Source: an uncultured Sphingomonadaceae bacterium
Lineage (GTDB): Bacteria > Pseudomonadota > Alphaproteobacteria > Sphingomonadales > Sphingomonadaceae
Assembly: GCA_903871605.1 (NCBI GenBank)
Contig: CAIQHF010000026.1
Location: 23,048-87,047 of the forward strand
Length of the DNA stretch: 64,000 nucleotides
Reading direction: 5' to 3'
Under the pieces are notes generated by a model. That model ran no database searches, was not told the origin of the DNA, and saw only the letters and a program-made list of their open reading frames with translations. The position numbers and the translations under genes were made by a program. Below are positions 8,591 to 16,937 of the stretch, in pieces. Numbering within the stretch: position 1 is the first letter of the stretch; every line of letters begins with the position of its first letter.

Positions 8591-9166
8591 ATGACCGACG
8601 ACACCGAATATCTCGCCGCCGAACGCTTCAGGGCGCCGACCATCCTGCTGTCGGGCCCGGTCGACTATGCGATGTACGAGTCCTTCCGCCGCCAGTTCGA
8701 CGCGGCGCCACAGGACGGGCTCGTGGTCATCGAGCTCTCGACGCTCGGCGGCGATCCCGAGGTCGCGCGGATGATGGGCGAGGATGTCCGCTTCCATTCC
8801 GACATGGCGCCCAATCGCCGCTTCGTGTTCCTCGGCAAGGCGGCGATCTATTCGGCGGGCACCACCTTCATGAGCTTTTTCGCGACCGAGAACCGCTTTC
8901 TCACGCGCGGCACGCGGCTGATGATCCACGAGCGCAAGATCAGCAAGACGCTGCAGATCGACGGACCGCTGACCACCTGCATCGCCACCGTCACCGCCGC
9001 GCTGCACGAGATCGAGGCGTCGATCGCGATCCAGAATGAGGGCTTCGAGAATCTGATCCGCGGATCGAAGGTGACGATGGCCGAGGTTCTCGAAAAGGCG
9101 CCGTGCAACTGGTATCTCGAGGCCAATCAGGCGCTCGAGCTCGAGCTGATCCGCGCGGTGCTCTGA
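8591..9166 (+). CDS. ClpP/crotonase-fold protein, ClpP-like peptidase
   Basis: The protein has 191 residues and the ClpP fold order. An oxyanion-loop-like STLGGDP lies at 50-56 (compare NSPGG in ClpP), a candidate nucleophile Ser88 in AIYSAGTTFMS, and a candidate His113 in LMIHERK. The helix after it (residues 120-170) is longer and unlike canonical ClpP. There is no signal peptide and no clpX or clpA nearby. It is therefore a divergent ClpP relative, perhaps working without an ATPase, or a non-proteolytic crotonase-fold protein. The PRC-barrel gene follows on the other strand, converging within 3 bases. Confidence 0.7.
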   Translation: MTDDTEYLAAERFRAPTILLSGPVDYAMYESFRRQFDAAPQDGLVVIELSTLGGDPEVARMMGEDVRFHSDMAPNRRFVFLGKAAIYSAGTTFMSFFATENRFLTRGTRLMIHERKISKTLQIDGPLTTCIATVTAALHEIEASIAIQNEGFENLIRGSKVTMAEVLEKAPCNWYLEANQALELELIRAVL

Positions 9167-9169
9167 GGC

Positions 9170-9553
9170 TCAGCCGAGCGTCAGATCCGCCGGCGCGACG
9201 CCATAATAGTTGGACACGCGGTCGGCATAGGCCTGGTTGAAGTCGGGCGCGTTGTTCGCCCAGCTCGGCCCGCCCTCGAGCAGGCGCCGGTCGATCGTGA
9301 CGACATAGCCGTCCGCGACGTCGTCATAGGACAGGAGCTCGAACGGCAGCGGATAATAGCTCTTGCCGATGCCGAGGAAGCCGCCGAGGCTGAGCACCGC
9401 ATAGGTCGCCCGCCCCGAGCGCTTGTTGATCATCAGCGAATAAACGGTGCCGAGATTGTCGCCGTCGCGGCTTTTCACCTTGGTGCCGTCGATCTTGTTC
9501 GAGGCGAACAACATGCTGGTGGGCTCGGTGCTGCTCGTCTGGGTGTCGGCCAC
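9170..9553 (-). CDS. PRC-barrel domain protein
   Basis: The protein has 127 residues. The GTG start at 9553 is chosen because GAAGGAAAC precedes it and no ATG gives the acidic N-terminal leader (ADTQTSSTEPTSM). The core is a PRC-barrel: FASNKIDGTKVKSRDGDNLG, then VYSLMINKRSGRATYAVLS and GIGKSYYPLPFELL. Family members bind RNA, photosystem proteins or other partners; in sphingomonads stand-alone copies are common and often stress-linked. A short C-terminal tail follows the barrel. The partner here is unknown. Confidence 0.8.
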   Translation of the reverse strand: MADTQTSSTEPTSMLFASNKIDGTKVKSRDGDNLGTVYSLMINKRSGRATYAVLSLGGFLGIGKSYYPLPFELLSYDDVADGYVVTIDRRLLEGGPSWANNAPDFNQAYADRVSNYYGVAPADLTLG

Positions 9554-9691
9554 GGGAGTTTCCTTCGGGGGGGGATCGCTGCGGGGCCAACATTCCGCGC
9601 CGTCGGACGTTCCGTGACACCCGCCTCCCGCGATACCCGCCCCGACGTGGCGGGGGTTGACGCCGCGCACGCCGCCCGACCTTGATGCCCG

Positions 9692-10828
9692 ATGGTCGCC
9701 CCGCCCCGCACCCCCGCCACCCCCGCTCCCTTCATCGAGTCGATCGCGTCTTTCGAGGCCTGGATGGCAGAGCAGCTCGGATGCCTGCTCGTCACCGGCG
9801 ACCTGCGGCACAAGCATAAGCGGATGCGCCGCGATCCCTTCCTGTTCCTGCGCGGCACCTGCTGGCGCTGGGCCGAGATCGCCGGCGTCGAGGCGCCCGA
9901 ACTCATGGAGGGCCCCGCGGTCGGGTCGGTGGGCGACGCGCATGTCGGCAATTTCGGGCTGTGGCGCGACGCCGAGGGGCGCCTTGTCTGGGGCGTCAAC
10001 GACTTCGACGAGGCGGCGACCATCCCCTATCGCATGGATCTTGCGCGGCTCGTCACCAGCGCCCGCCTCGCCCGCCGCAAAGGCGACACCGACGGCGCCG
10101 ACAGCACCGACGACCGGGATCTCGCCGAGGCCGCACTCGACGGCTACGCCGCGGGGATCGCGGATCCGCGCCCCTGGGTGCTCGAGCAGGATCATGTCTG
10201 GCTGCGCGACCTGTTCGCTGCCACCGATCACGAGCGTGTGCGGTTCTGGGCAAAGCTGCGCGACGCGAAGCCGGCGGGGCCGGTCGCGACCCCCTATCGG
10301 GCGGCGCTCGAGCGCGCGGTCGAGAGCGCGGCGGCGGGCGCGACGGGTCCGATCGCGTTCAGCCGTCGCCGCGCCGGGGTGGGCAGCCTCGGCCGGCCAC
10401 GGCTGGTCGCGCTCGCCGACGACGCCGGCGGGCCGATCGCGCGCGAGGCCAAGGCGCTGCTCCCCTCCTGCTGGGATCGCGATGCGCCAGCCGGCCAACA
10501 TTATGCGCTCGCGCGCGGCCGCTACCGCTCGCCCGATCCCTTCCTGCGCGCGGAAGGCGGGATCGTCTCGCGACGGCTCGCGCCCAACAGCCGCAAGATC
10601 GACATCGGCGCGCACAAGCGCCGCGTCCGCCGGCGCCTGATCGGGGCGATGGCGCGCGACATCGGCGCGATCCACGCCGCCGACGCGCGCGCGCGCGCAG
10701 CGATCGTGGAGCATCTCGCGCGCGAGGGCCATGCCTGGCTCGATCGCGCGGCCGACGCGATGGTCGAGGCGACGCGCCGCGACTGGCACGCCTTCCGCGC
10801 GGCGACCGACCACCACGGCACGCGATGA
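9692..10828 (+). CDS. DUF2252 family protein (kinase-like fold)
   Basis: The protein has 378 residues. The DUF2252 signature is clear in SVGDAHVGNFGLWRDAEG and VWGVNDFDEAATIPYRMDL, which resemble the catalytic HxDxxxxN and metal-binding DFD motifs of aminoglycoside/choline kinase-like enzymes. The C-terminal region has FLRAEGGIVSRRLAPNSRK and the helix RDIGAIHAADARARAA. Family function is undefined; a small-molecule phosphotransferase activity is inferred only from the motifs. The gene is transcribed divergently from the PRC-barrel gene and converges with the LssY_C gene. Confidence 0.8.
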   Translation: MVAPPRTPATPAPFIESIASFEAWMAEQLGCLLVTGDLRHKHKRMRRDPFLFLRGTCWRWAEIAGVEAPELMEGPAVGSVGDAHVGNFGLWRDAEGRLVWGVNDFDEAATIPYRMDLARLVTSARLARRKGDTDGADSTDDRDLAEAALDGYAAGIADPRPWVLEQDHVWLRDLFAATDHERVRFWAKLRDAKPAGPVATPYRAALERAVESAAAGATGPIAFSRRRAGVGSLGRPRLVALADDAGGPIAREAKALLPSCWDRDAPAGQHYALARGRYRSPDPFLRAEGGIVSRRLAPNSRKIDIGAHKRRVRRRLIGAMARDIGAIHAADARARAAIVEHLAREGHAWLDRAADAMVEATRRDWHAFRAATDHHGTR

Positions 10829-10856
10829 GGATGCGCGCCGATCGCCGGCTGTGGGC

Positions 10857-11594
10857 CTATCGCGCGCCGCTCCGGCATGTGGCGGGCAAGGTCACGACCG
10901 CGATCCGCCCGTCGAACGTGTAGCGATCGCCGCCGCCGTTGCGGTGCGCCTTCCCCTCGAACGGGCCCGCGGTGAGGCTGGCGCGCTGCACGGCGCCCGC
11001 GCGCGTCAGCACGGCGACCGCGGCATCGCGTTCCTGGTCGATATCGGCGCCGATATGGTGCGTGATCTGCAGCGTGAACAGGCTGAGCCCGACACCGCGA
11101 TCGAAGGTCGCCGAGGCCAGCCAGCGGCCGCCTGCCTGGCGCCATAGCCGGATATGGTGGCGGCGATCGGCGCTGCGGCCCTCGTCGCGCTGATAGGCGA
11201 CGTCCTGCTGCCGGTCGTCCACGTAGAGCGGGCTGACCGGCGCCTGCGGATAGGGCCGCGAGAGCAGCACGCTCGCCGCGATCTTGAGGCCGGAGCGCAG
11301 CGAGACGTCGTCGGCGCGGTTCCAGCCCGCCTGGCGGAAGGCGCAATCGAGCCCGGCCTGCGATCCCGCCACGACGAGATCGATCGGATCGCCGGGTATG
11401 CCCTGCGCAGTGTAGGAGACGAGCACGCCCTGCAGCTTGCCCTTCTTGTGCTCGTGATGGCTCCACAGTCTCGGCAGCCCGGCATAGGCGAGCAGGAACC
11501 ACAGGACCGGCAGGCCGATGACGAGCGCGGCCAGCGTCGCGGCGAGATGGGGACGATGGGTCCTGACCCAGCGCAGACGAGGCGTACCCTGCAT
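10857..11594 (-). CDS. LssY C-terminal domain protein, membrane-anchored
   Basis: The protein has 245 residues. Start at 11594, preceded by AAGGAG. One membrane helix (about residues 20-42, ATLAALVIGLPVLWFLLAYA) is followed by an LssY_C-like domain: PLYVDDRQQDVAYQRDEGRS, then HHIRLWRQ, and FTLQITHHIGADIDQERD. LssY_C usually sits at the end of PAP2 lipid phosphatases; here it is alone behind a single anchor, so it probably acts at the inner membrane facing the periplasm. No catalytic role has been settled for the domain. An upstream in-frame extension exists but lacks a ribosome binding site. Confidence 0.72.
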   Translation of the reverse strand: MQGTPRLRWVRTHRPHLAATLAALVIGLPVLWFLLAYAGLPRLWSHHEHKKGKLQGVLVSYTAQGIPGDPIDLVVAGSQAGLDCAFRQAGWNRADDVSLRSGLKIAASVLLSRPYPQAPVSPLYVDDRQQDVAYQRDEGRSADRRHHIRLWRQAGGRWLASATFDRGVGLSLFTLQITHHIGADIDQERDAAVAVLTRAGAVQRASLTAGPFEGKAHRNGGGDRYTFDGRIAVVTLPATCRSGAR

Positions 11595-11803
11595 CGTGCC
11601 GCGCTGCTCCTTTCGCGCACGCCCTGTCAATCGGCAGCCCGCCGCCGCCCGCATCGCGCCGCGCCGGCGTCGATCGTCGAAAAACCGCCATGCGGATACC
11701 TTGGGGACGACGGCACGTCGGGGATTGCCGACGCCGCGCGGCGGCTGGCAGGCATGGGCCGCGAAGCGGACGCGGCTTGCCCGTTCACGAAAGGATATCG
11801 TGC

Positions 11804-12748
11804 ATGACGATCGCTCATCCCGGCGCCGGCGGCATCCGCATCGCCTTCGGCGGCAATGTCTTCGGCTGGACGGTGGACCGCGAGCGCAGCTTCGCACTGC
11901 TCGACGCCTTCTACGAGGCCGGCGGCCGGATGATCGATTCGGCCGAGGGCTATTCGAGCTGGGTTCCCGGCAACAAGGGCGGCGAATCCGAGACGATCAT
12001 CGGCGCCTGGCTGGCCAGCCGCGGCGTGCGCGGCGAGATGCGGATCGCCACCAAGACCGGGATGGGCGGCCCGCCCGGGGCGCTCGCGCCCGAGACCGTC
12101 GCCGCCGCGCTGGAACGCTCGCTCGAGCGGCTGCAGACCGACTATGTCGATCTCTATTATGCGCACCGCGACGAGCCGCAGACGTCGATCGACGACGTCG
12201 TCGCCGGATTCGCCGCGCTCCTCGAAACCGGCCGCGTGCGCGAACTCGGCGCGTCCAACTTCACCGCCGAGCGGTTCGCGCAGTCGCTCGACAGCGCGCG
12301 CCGGCAGGGGCTGCCGGGCTATACGATCCTCCAGCCCGGCTATAATCTGGTCTGGCGCGGCGAGTTTCCCGATGCGCTCCAGCGCGTCGCGGTGGATCGC
12401 GGCATCGCGCTGCTGCCCTATTACGCGCTCGCCTCGGGATTCCTGACGGGCAAATATCGCAGCGCCGCCGACTTCACCGGCAGCCGCGGGAGCGGCGCGA
12501 AGATGTTCGCCGAGGCGGGCTGGCAGGCGCTTCCGGTGCTCGAGGCGGTCGCAGGCGAATGCGATGCGACGATGGCGGAGGTCGCGCTCGCATGGCTCAA
12601 CACGCGACCCGGCGTGCTGGCGCCGGTGGCGAGCGGGACGAGCGTCGCGCAGGTGCGCCAGCTCTGCGCCGCGGCGGGGCTGGTGCTCGACGACGATCAG
12701 GTCGCGCGGCTGACCGCGGTCAGCATCGACGCGGCGGCGCCGCTCTGA
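11804..12748 (+). CDS. Aldo/keto reductase
   Basis: The protein has 314 residues and the AKR TIM barrel with its tetrad visible: Asp45 and Tyr50 (MIDSAEGYSSW), Lys84 (IATKTG) and His121 (LYYAHRD). It reduces carbonyls with NADPH; the substrate is not given by sequence. It resembles the YajO/Tas-like branch with GNVFGWT near the N-terminus. The ATG at 11804 follows AAAGGA. The next gene, a sugar isomerase-like TIM barrel, begins 34 bases downstream, so the two may act on the same sugar or polyol. Confidence 0.88.
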   Translation: MTIAHPGAGGIRIAFGGNVFGWTVDRERSFALLDAFYEAGGRMIDSAEGYSSWVPGNKGGESETIIGAWLASRGVRGEMRIATKTGMGGPPGALAPETVAAALERSLERLQTDYVDLYYAHRDEPQTSIDDVVAGFAALLETGRVRELGASNFTAERFAQSLDSARRQGLPGYTILQPGYNLVWRGEFPDALQRVAVDRGIALLPYYALASGFLTGKYRSAADFTGSRGSGAKMFAEAGWQALPVLEAVAGECDATMAEVALAWLNTRPGVLAPVASGTSVAQVRQLCAAAGLVLDDDQVARLTAVSIDAAAPL

Positions 12749-12782
12749 TCGGGCGCGGCGCGACATCTGGGGAGAGCGTGAC

Positions 12783-13616
12783 ATGGATCGGCTGGGCATA
12801 GACTTCATCAGCGTGTTCGGGATGCCGCCGGTCGCCTTTGTCGAGCTCGCGGCCGAGCTCGGCTGCGCGCATATCGGGCTCGGGGCGAAGCCGCTGGTCA
12901 CCAATCCCGGCGTCTATCCCGACTGGTCGCTGCTCGACGACGCGGCGCTGCGCCGCGCGGTCAAGTCCGCGCTGGTGGCCAATGGCGTCTCGATCGCGAT
13001 CGGCGAGGCGTGCCTGCTGTTCCCCGGCGGCGACGTCCGCGACGCAGAACCCGTGCTCGACGTCCTCGCCGAGCTCGGCGCGCCGTGCGCCAATATCGCG
13101 AGCCTCGAGCAGGATCGGGCGCGCAGCTTCGACCAGTGCGCGCTGTTCGCCGACCTCGCGGCGGCGCGCGGGATGCGCGCGACGGTCGAATTCGCGCCCC
13201 TGATGGGGGTGCGCGATCTCGCCGCCGCGCGCGCGCTGATCGAGCATGTCGGGAATCCCGGCTTCGGGATCCTGATCGACATGCTCCACGTCGCGCGATC
13301 GGGCGCGACGGCGGCCGATCTCGCCGCGCTCGGCCCCGGCGAGGTCGGCCATATCCAGCTGTGCGACGGGCTGCTCGACTGGACGATGGAGAGCTATGTC
13401 GAGGAGGCGAGCGCCGAACGCCTGTGCCCCGGCGACGGCGAATTCCCGCTCGCCGACTGGCTCGCCGCGCTGCGCGACGACGTCTCGATCGGGCTCGAGA
13501 TCCCGATGCGCCGCAAGGCGCTGGCGGGCATTACCCCCGGCGAATGGCTCGGCCCCTGCCTCGCCGCCTCGCGCGCGCTGCTCGCACAGCTGCGGAGGGC
13601 GACGACCACGGGCTGA
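12783..13616 (+). CDS. Sugar phosphate isomerase/epimerase family (xylose isomerase-like TIM barrel)
   Basis: The protein has 277 residues and the AP endonuclease 2/xylose isomerase-like fold: ELAAELGCAHIGLG near the start, ATVEFAPLMGVRDLAAA and GFGILIDMLHVARSG carrying metal-ligand candidates, and HIQLCDGLLDW and GDGEFPLADWLAAL toward the end. Family members act on sugars or inositols with a divalent metal. It is in a probable two-gene operon with the aldo/keto reductase. The exact substrate is unknown. The stop is 3 bases from the convergent glmS end. Confidence 0.78.
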   Translation: MDRLGIDFISVFGMPPVAFVELAAELGCAHIGLGAKPLVTNPGVYPDWSLLDDAALRRAVKSALVANGVSIAIGEACLLFPGGDVRDAEPVLDVLAELGAPCANIASLEQDRARSFDQCALFADLAAARGMRATVEFAPLMGVRDLAAARALIEHVGNPGFGILIDMLHVARSGATAADLAALGPGEVGHIQLCDGLLDWTMESYVEEASAERLCPGDGEFPLADWLAALRDDVSIGLEIPMRRKALAGITPGEWLGPCLAASRALLAQLRRATTTG

Positions 13617-13619
13617 CGA

Positions 13620-15443
13620 TCACTCGACCGTCACCGACTTCGCCAGGTTGCGCGGCTGGTCGACGTCGGTGCCCTTGGCGACCGCGACATGATAGGCGAG
13701 CAGTTGCACCGGGATCGCATAGACCATCGGCGCGATCAGCGGATGGACCTTGGGCATGGTGATCGTCGCGACGCAATCCTGCCCGGCCGACGCGATGCCG
13801 TCATAGTCCGAGATCAGGATCACCTGCCCGCCGCGCGCCTGCACCTCCTGCATGTTGCTCACCGTCTTGTCGAACAGCGGGCCCGAAGGTGCGATCACGA
13901 TCACCGGGACATTCTCGTCGATCAGCGCGATCGGGCCGTGCTTCATCTCGCCGGCGGCATAGCCCTCGGCGTGGATATAGCTGATCTCCTTGAGTTTCAG
14001 CGCGCCTTCCAGCGCCAGCGGATAGTCCGGGCCGCGGCCGAGATAGAGCACGTCGCGCGCCTTGGCGATGCTACCCGCCATCGCCTCGATCGCCTCGTCA
14101 TAGGCGAGCGCGCCGTTGATCGCCGCGGGCGCCTCGGAGAGGTGGCGGACGATGCGCTTCTCCTCCTCGCGGTCGATCCGGCCCTTGGCGCGCGCGAGAT
14201 TGGCGGCAAAGGCCGCGAGCACCGCGAGCTGGCAGGTGAACGCCTTGGTCGAGGCGACGCCGATCTCGGGGCCGGCGTGCGTCGAGAGCAGCAGGTCCGC
14301 TTCGCGCGCCATCGTGGAGGTCGGCACGTTGACCACCACCGCGATCTTCTGACCGCCGGCGCGCGCGTGGCGGAGCGCGGCGAGCGTATCGGCGGTCTCG
14401 CCCGATTGCGAGATGAACAGCGCGAGGCCGCCCTCCTCCATCACCGGCTCGCGGTAGCGGAACTCCGAGGCGACATCGATGTCGACCGGCACGCGCGCGA
14501 ACTGCTCGAACCAATATTTGGCGACCATCCCCGCATAGAAGCTGGTGCCGCAGGCGACGATGGTGACGCGCCTGACCGAGGCGAGATCGAAATCCTCGGT
14601 GGGCAGCGCGAGCTCGCCCTCGAAGCGGCGCAGATAGGCGCGCAGCGTCTGCGCGACCACGGTCGGCTGCTCGTAAATCTCCTTGAGCATGAAGTGGCGG
14701 TAATTGCCCTTCGAGATCATCGCGCCGGTCGCGCCCGAGATGGTGATCGCGCGCTCGACGGGCTGGTCGTCGCGGTCGTAGATCTGCGTCGTCTCGCGCG
14801 TGATCACGCACCAGTCGCCTTCCTCGAGATAGGCGATCTTCTGCGTCAGCGGCGCGAGCGCGAGCGCGTCGGAGCCGAGGAAGGTCTCGTCCTCCTCATA
14901 GCCCAACACCAGCGGCGAGCCGAGCCGCGCGCCGATCAGCAGGCCCGGATGGCTGCGGAACAGGATCGCCAGCGCGAACGCGCCGTGCAGACGCTTCAGG
15001 GTCAGCCGCACCGCCTCGACCGGATCGACCCCCGCCTCGACATGCTCGGAGATCAGATGCGCGACGACCTCGGTATCGGTCTGCGAGTGGAAGATGCGGC
15101 CGCGCGCCTGCAACTCCTCGCGCAACGGGCGGAAATTCTCGATGATGCCGTTGTGGACGACCGCGACCTCCTGCGTCGCGTGCGGATGCGCATTGTCCTC
15201 GGTCGGCGCACCGTGCGTCGCCCAGCGCGTGTGCGCGATGCCGATGAAGCCGGGCAGCGGATCGCCCTCGAGCACGCGCGCGAGATTGTCGAGCTTGCCC
15301 GCGGCGCGGCGGCGATCGATCTCGGCGTCGTGGACGGTGGCGATGCCGGCCGAATCATAGCCGCGATATTCGAGCCGCCTGAGCCCGTCGAGCAGCCGGG
15401 GCGCGACCTCCGCATTGCCGAGAATACCGATGATGCCGCACAT
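13620..15443 (-). CDS. glmS: Glutamine-fructose-6-phosphate aminotransferase (isomerizing)
   Basis: GlmS makes glucosamine-6-phosphate from fructose-6-phosphate and glutamine, the entry to UDP-GlcNAc for murein and LPS. At 607 residues it is full length. The N-terminal nucleophile Cys follows the initiator Met (MCGIIGILGN), and the glutaminase domain runs to about residue 240. Two SIS domains follow (ISQSGETADTLAAL, and EGALKLKEISYIHAEGYAAGE with GPIALID). It ends in RNLAKSVTVE, the normal C-terminus. No glmS ribozyme structure is seen upstream, as expected outside Gram-positives. glmU and glmM are elsewhere in the window. Confidence 0.97.
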   Translation of the reverse strand: MCGIIGILGNAEVAPRLLDGLRRLEYRGYDSAGIATVHDAEIDRRRAAGKLDNLARVLEGDPLPGFIGIAHTRWATHGAPTEDNAHPHATQEVAVVHNGIIENFRPLREELQARGRIFHSQTDTEVVAHLISEHVEAGVDPVEAVRLTLKRLHGAFALAILFRSHPGLLIGARLGSPLVLGYEEDETFLGSDALALAPLTQKIAYLEEGDWCVITRETTQIYDRDDQPVERAITISGATGAMISKGNYRHFMLKEIYEQPTVVAQTLRAYLRRFEGELALPTEDFDLASVRRVTIVACGTSFYAGMVAKYWFEQFARVPVDIDVASEFRYREPVMEEGGLALFISQSGETADTLAALRHARAGGQKIAVVVNVPTSTMAREADLLLSTHAGPEIGVASTKAFTCQLAVLAAFAANLARAKGRIDREEEKRIVRHLSEAPAAINGALAYDEAIEAMAGSIAKARDVLYLGRGPDYPLALEGALKLKEISYIHAEGYAAGEMKHGPIALIDENVPVIVIAPSGPLFDKTVSNMQEVQARGGQVILISDYDGIASAGQDCVATITMPKVHPLIAPMVYAIPVQLLAYHVAVAKGTDVDQPRNLAKSVTVE

Positions 15444-15607
15444 TGAAATTACCCCGAGAAAGTGTTGGCCGACCCTGCCGTCGCCCTAGCGATTAGCGGG
15501 ATTGATCGGGGCTGAACAGGCCGGTGGCAGGCGCTTTACAAGCGATCGGCGCTCATGCTCTAACGCGCTGTGCATCTTGGGGAAGATGCTGAGGGGGGTC
15601 GTTTTTC

Positions 15608-16246
15608 ATGCGTGGTTTTGCGTTGGCCGCGCTTGCGGCCCCGCTCCTGCTGGCGTCGCCGGCCGAGGCCGACGACGGTGCGCCAGCGTCGTGCGAACTG
15701 CATATCTGGGCCGCGCCGGCACTCAGGACGGTAACCCAGAGCGCATTGTGGAACCAGACGGTGGATCAGGCGATCCACGGCCCGCATCCCGTTCCCGGCC
15801 TCAGTGCGCAGGCGCTGCCGCCGGAAGAGCAATTCGCGGTTCTGGAAGCCGCAGATCCCGGCGCCGGGCTCGGCATCGCCTCGGCGCATGTCGTACGCAA
15901 CGGCCAGCCGCTGGACGAGCACGCCTCGGCCTCGCCGGTCCGCCATGATCCTTCGACGACGTACTGCTATGCCGAGCTGATCGTCTCGCATCTCGTCTAT
16001 GCATCCGATCCGCTGGCGGGCCGGTCGCTCAACATCCTCTTTCAGTTCCGCGATTTCCGCACCGGCGCGACGCCCGCGCGCTCCTTCTCGACCTGGAGCC
16101 ACCGCCCGCTGGCGATCTTTCCCGCCAAGGCCGAAGCGGATTCGGCGGCGGCTTCGGCCGAGATCAAGACCGCGTTCGGCCAGGGTTTCGCGGATTTCAT
16201 CGCCAATCTCGCCAAGGCCGAGGCGAAGGCCCGGAAGAAATCCTGA
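15608..16246 (+). CDS. Secreted protein of unknown function, tandem paralogue 1
   Basis: I do not recognise this 212-residue protein. A strong ribosome binding site (GAGGGGGG) precedes the ATG at 15608 and a signal peptide follows (LAALAAPLLLASPAEA). The mature part starts with CELHIWAAPALR and later has TYCYAELIVSHLVY and LFQFRDF. The next gene has the same blocks in the same order, so the pair arose by tandem duplication. Two conserved Cys suggest a disulfide. The C-terminus is Lys/Ala-rich. The pair lies between glmS and glmU, both on the other strand. Confidence 0.72.
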   Translation: MRGFALAALAAPLLLASPAEADDGAPASCELHIWAAPALRTVTQSALWNQTVDQAIHGPHPVPGLSAQALPPEEQFAVLEAADPGAGLGIASAHVVRNGQPLDEHASASPVRHDPSTTYCYAELIVSHLVYASDPLAGRSLNILFQFRDFRTGATPARSFSTWSHRPLAIFPAKAEADSAAASAEIKTAFGQGFADFIANLAKAEAKARKKS

Positions 16247-16274
16247 CCGCCATTCACGACAGGGGACCACATTG

Positions 16275-16934
16275 ATGTTGTTCGACACGCTCATGCTCGC
16301 CGCCGCGGTGGCCGCCGCCGCCACTCCGCCCGTCCCGCAGGAGGTCGCCGCGACGCCCGTCGCCCAGCCGCCGGGGTGCGAACTGCACGTCTGGCCGGCC
16401 GAGCGCTTCAGCTCGATGACGACGGGCCTGCTCGGCGGCGGCCTGCTCGATGCCGCCATCCACGCCGATACCGACAAGAACAACCGCACCCAGATAGCGA
16501 GCGCGCTGGACAGCCAGGGCCAGGTCGATGCGCTGAACAGCCTCGATCTCGCCGCCTTGCTGAAGGTCCATCCAGCCCGCGTGATCGTCCACAACGAGCC
16601 GCTGGTCCGCCACACGGTCAACGACATCAAGACCCGGCGATCGGATTCGCAGGCGAGCTGCTATTCGGAACTGATCGTCGCTGATCTCTTCTACCAGAAG
16701 GCCGCGATCTACGGCCGCACCCTGCGCGCGCTGTTCATCTATCGTGATTTCGGCGCCAACGGGCAGACCGCAACGCGCATCTACAAGAACTGGGGTGGCA
16801 ACGGGCTCAAACTCTTCCCGCCGAAGCCCGGCGAGGACGTCAGCGCAGCCAACGCCGAACTCACGACCGTCTTCAAGGCCGACTTCCAGGAGTTCGCCCG
16901 CAACGAGGCTGCCGCGCAGACCGCGAGCCGCTGA
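16275..16934 (+). CDS. Secreted protein of unknown function, tandem paralogue 2
   Basis: The protein has 219 residues and lies 28 bases after its paralogue. Start at 16275 with AGGGGA upstream; a hydrophobic leader MLFDTLMLAAAVAAAA follows. Shared blocks are CELHVWPAERFSS, ASCYSELIVADLFY and ALFIYRDFG, plus a C-terminal acidic segment FKADFQEFARNEAA matching the partner. No catalytic motif is recognised. The two proteins are about a third identical by eye over the mature region. They could form a heterodimer, or carry out one envelope function in two versions. Confidence 0.72.
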   Translation: MLFDTLMLAAAVAAAATPPVPQEVAATPVAQPPGCELHVWPAERFSSMTTGLLGGGLLDAAIHADTDKNNRTQIASALDSQGQVDALNSLDLAALLKVHPARVIVHNEPLVRHTVNDIKTRRSDSQASCYSELIVADLFYQKAAIYGRTLRALFIYRDFGANGQTATRIYKNWGGNGLKLFPPKPGEDVSAANAELTTVFKADFQEFARNEAAAQTASR

Positions 16935-16937
16935 CGC

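Noticed and set aside
15444..15607. Possible glmS ribozyme or riboswitch upstream of glmS
   Set aside because: No pseudoknot-like conserved core is visible, and the element is known mainly from Gram-positive bacteria.
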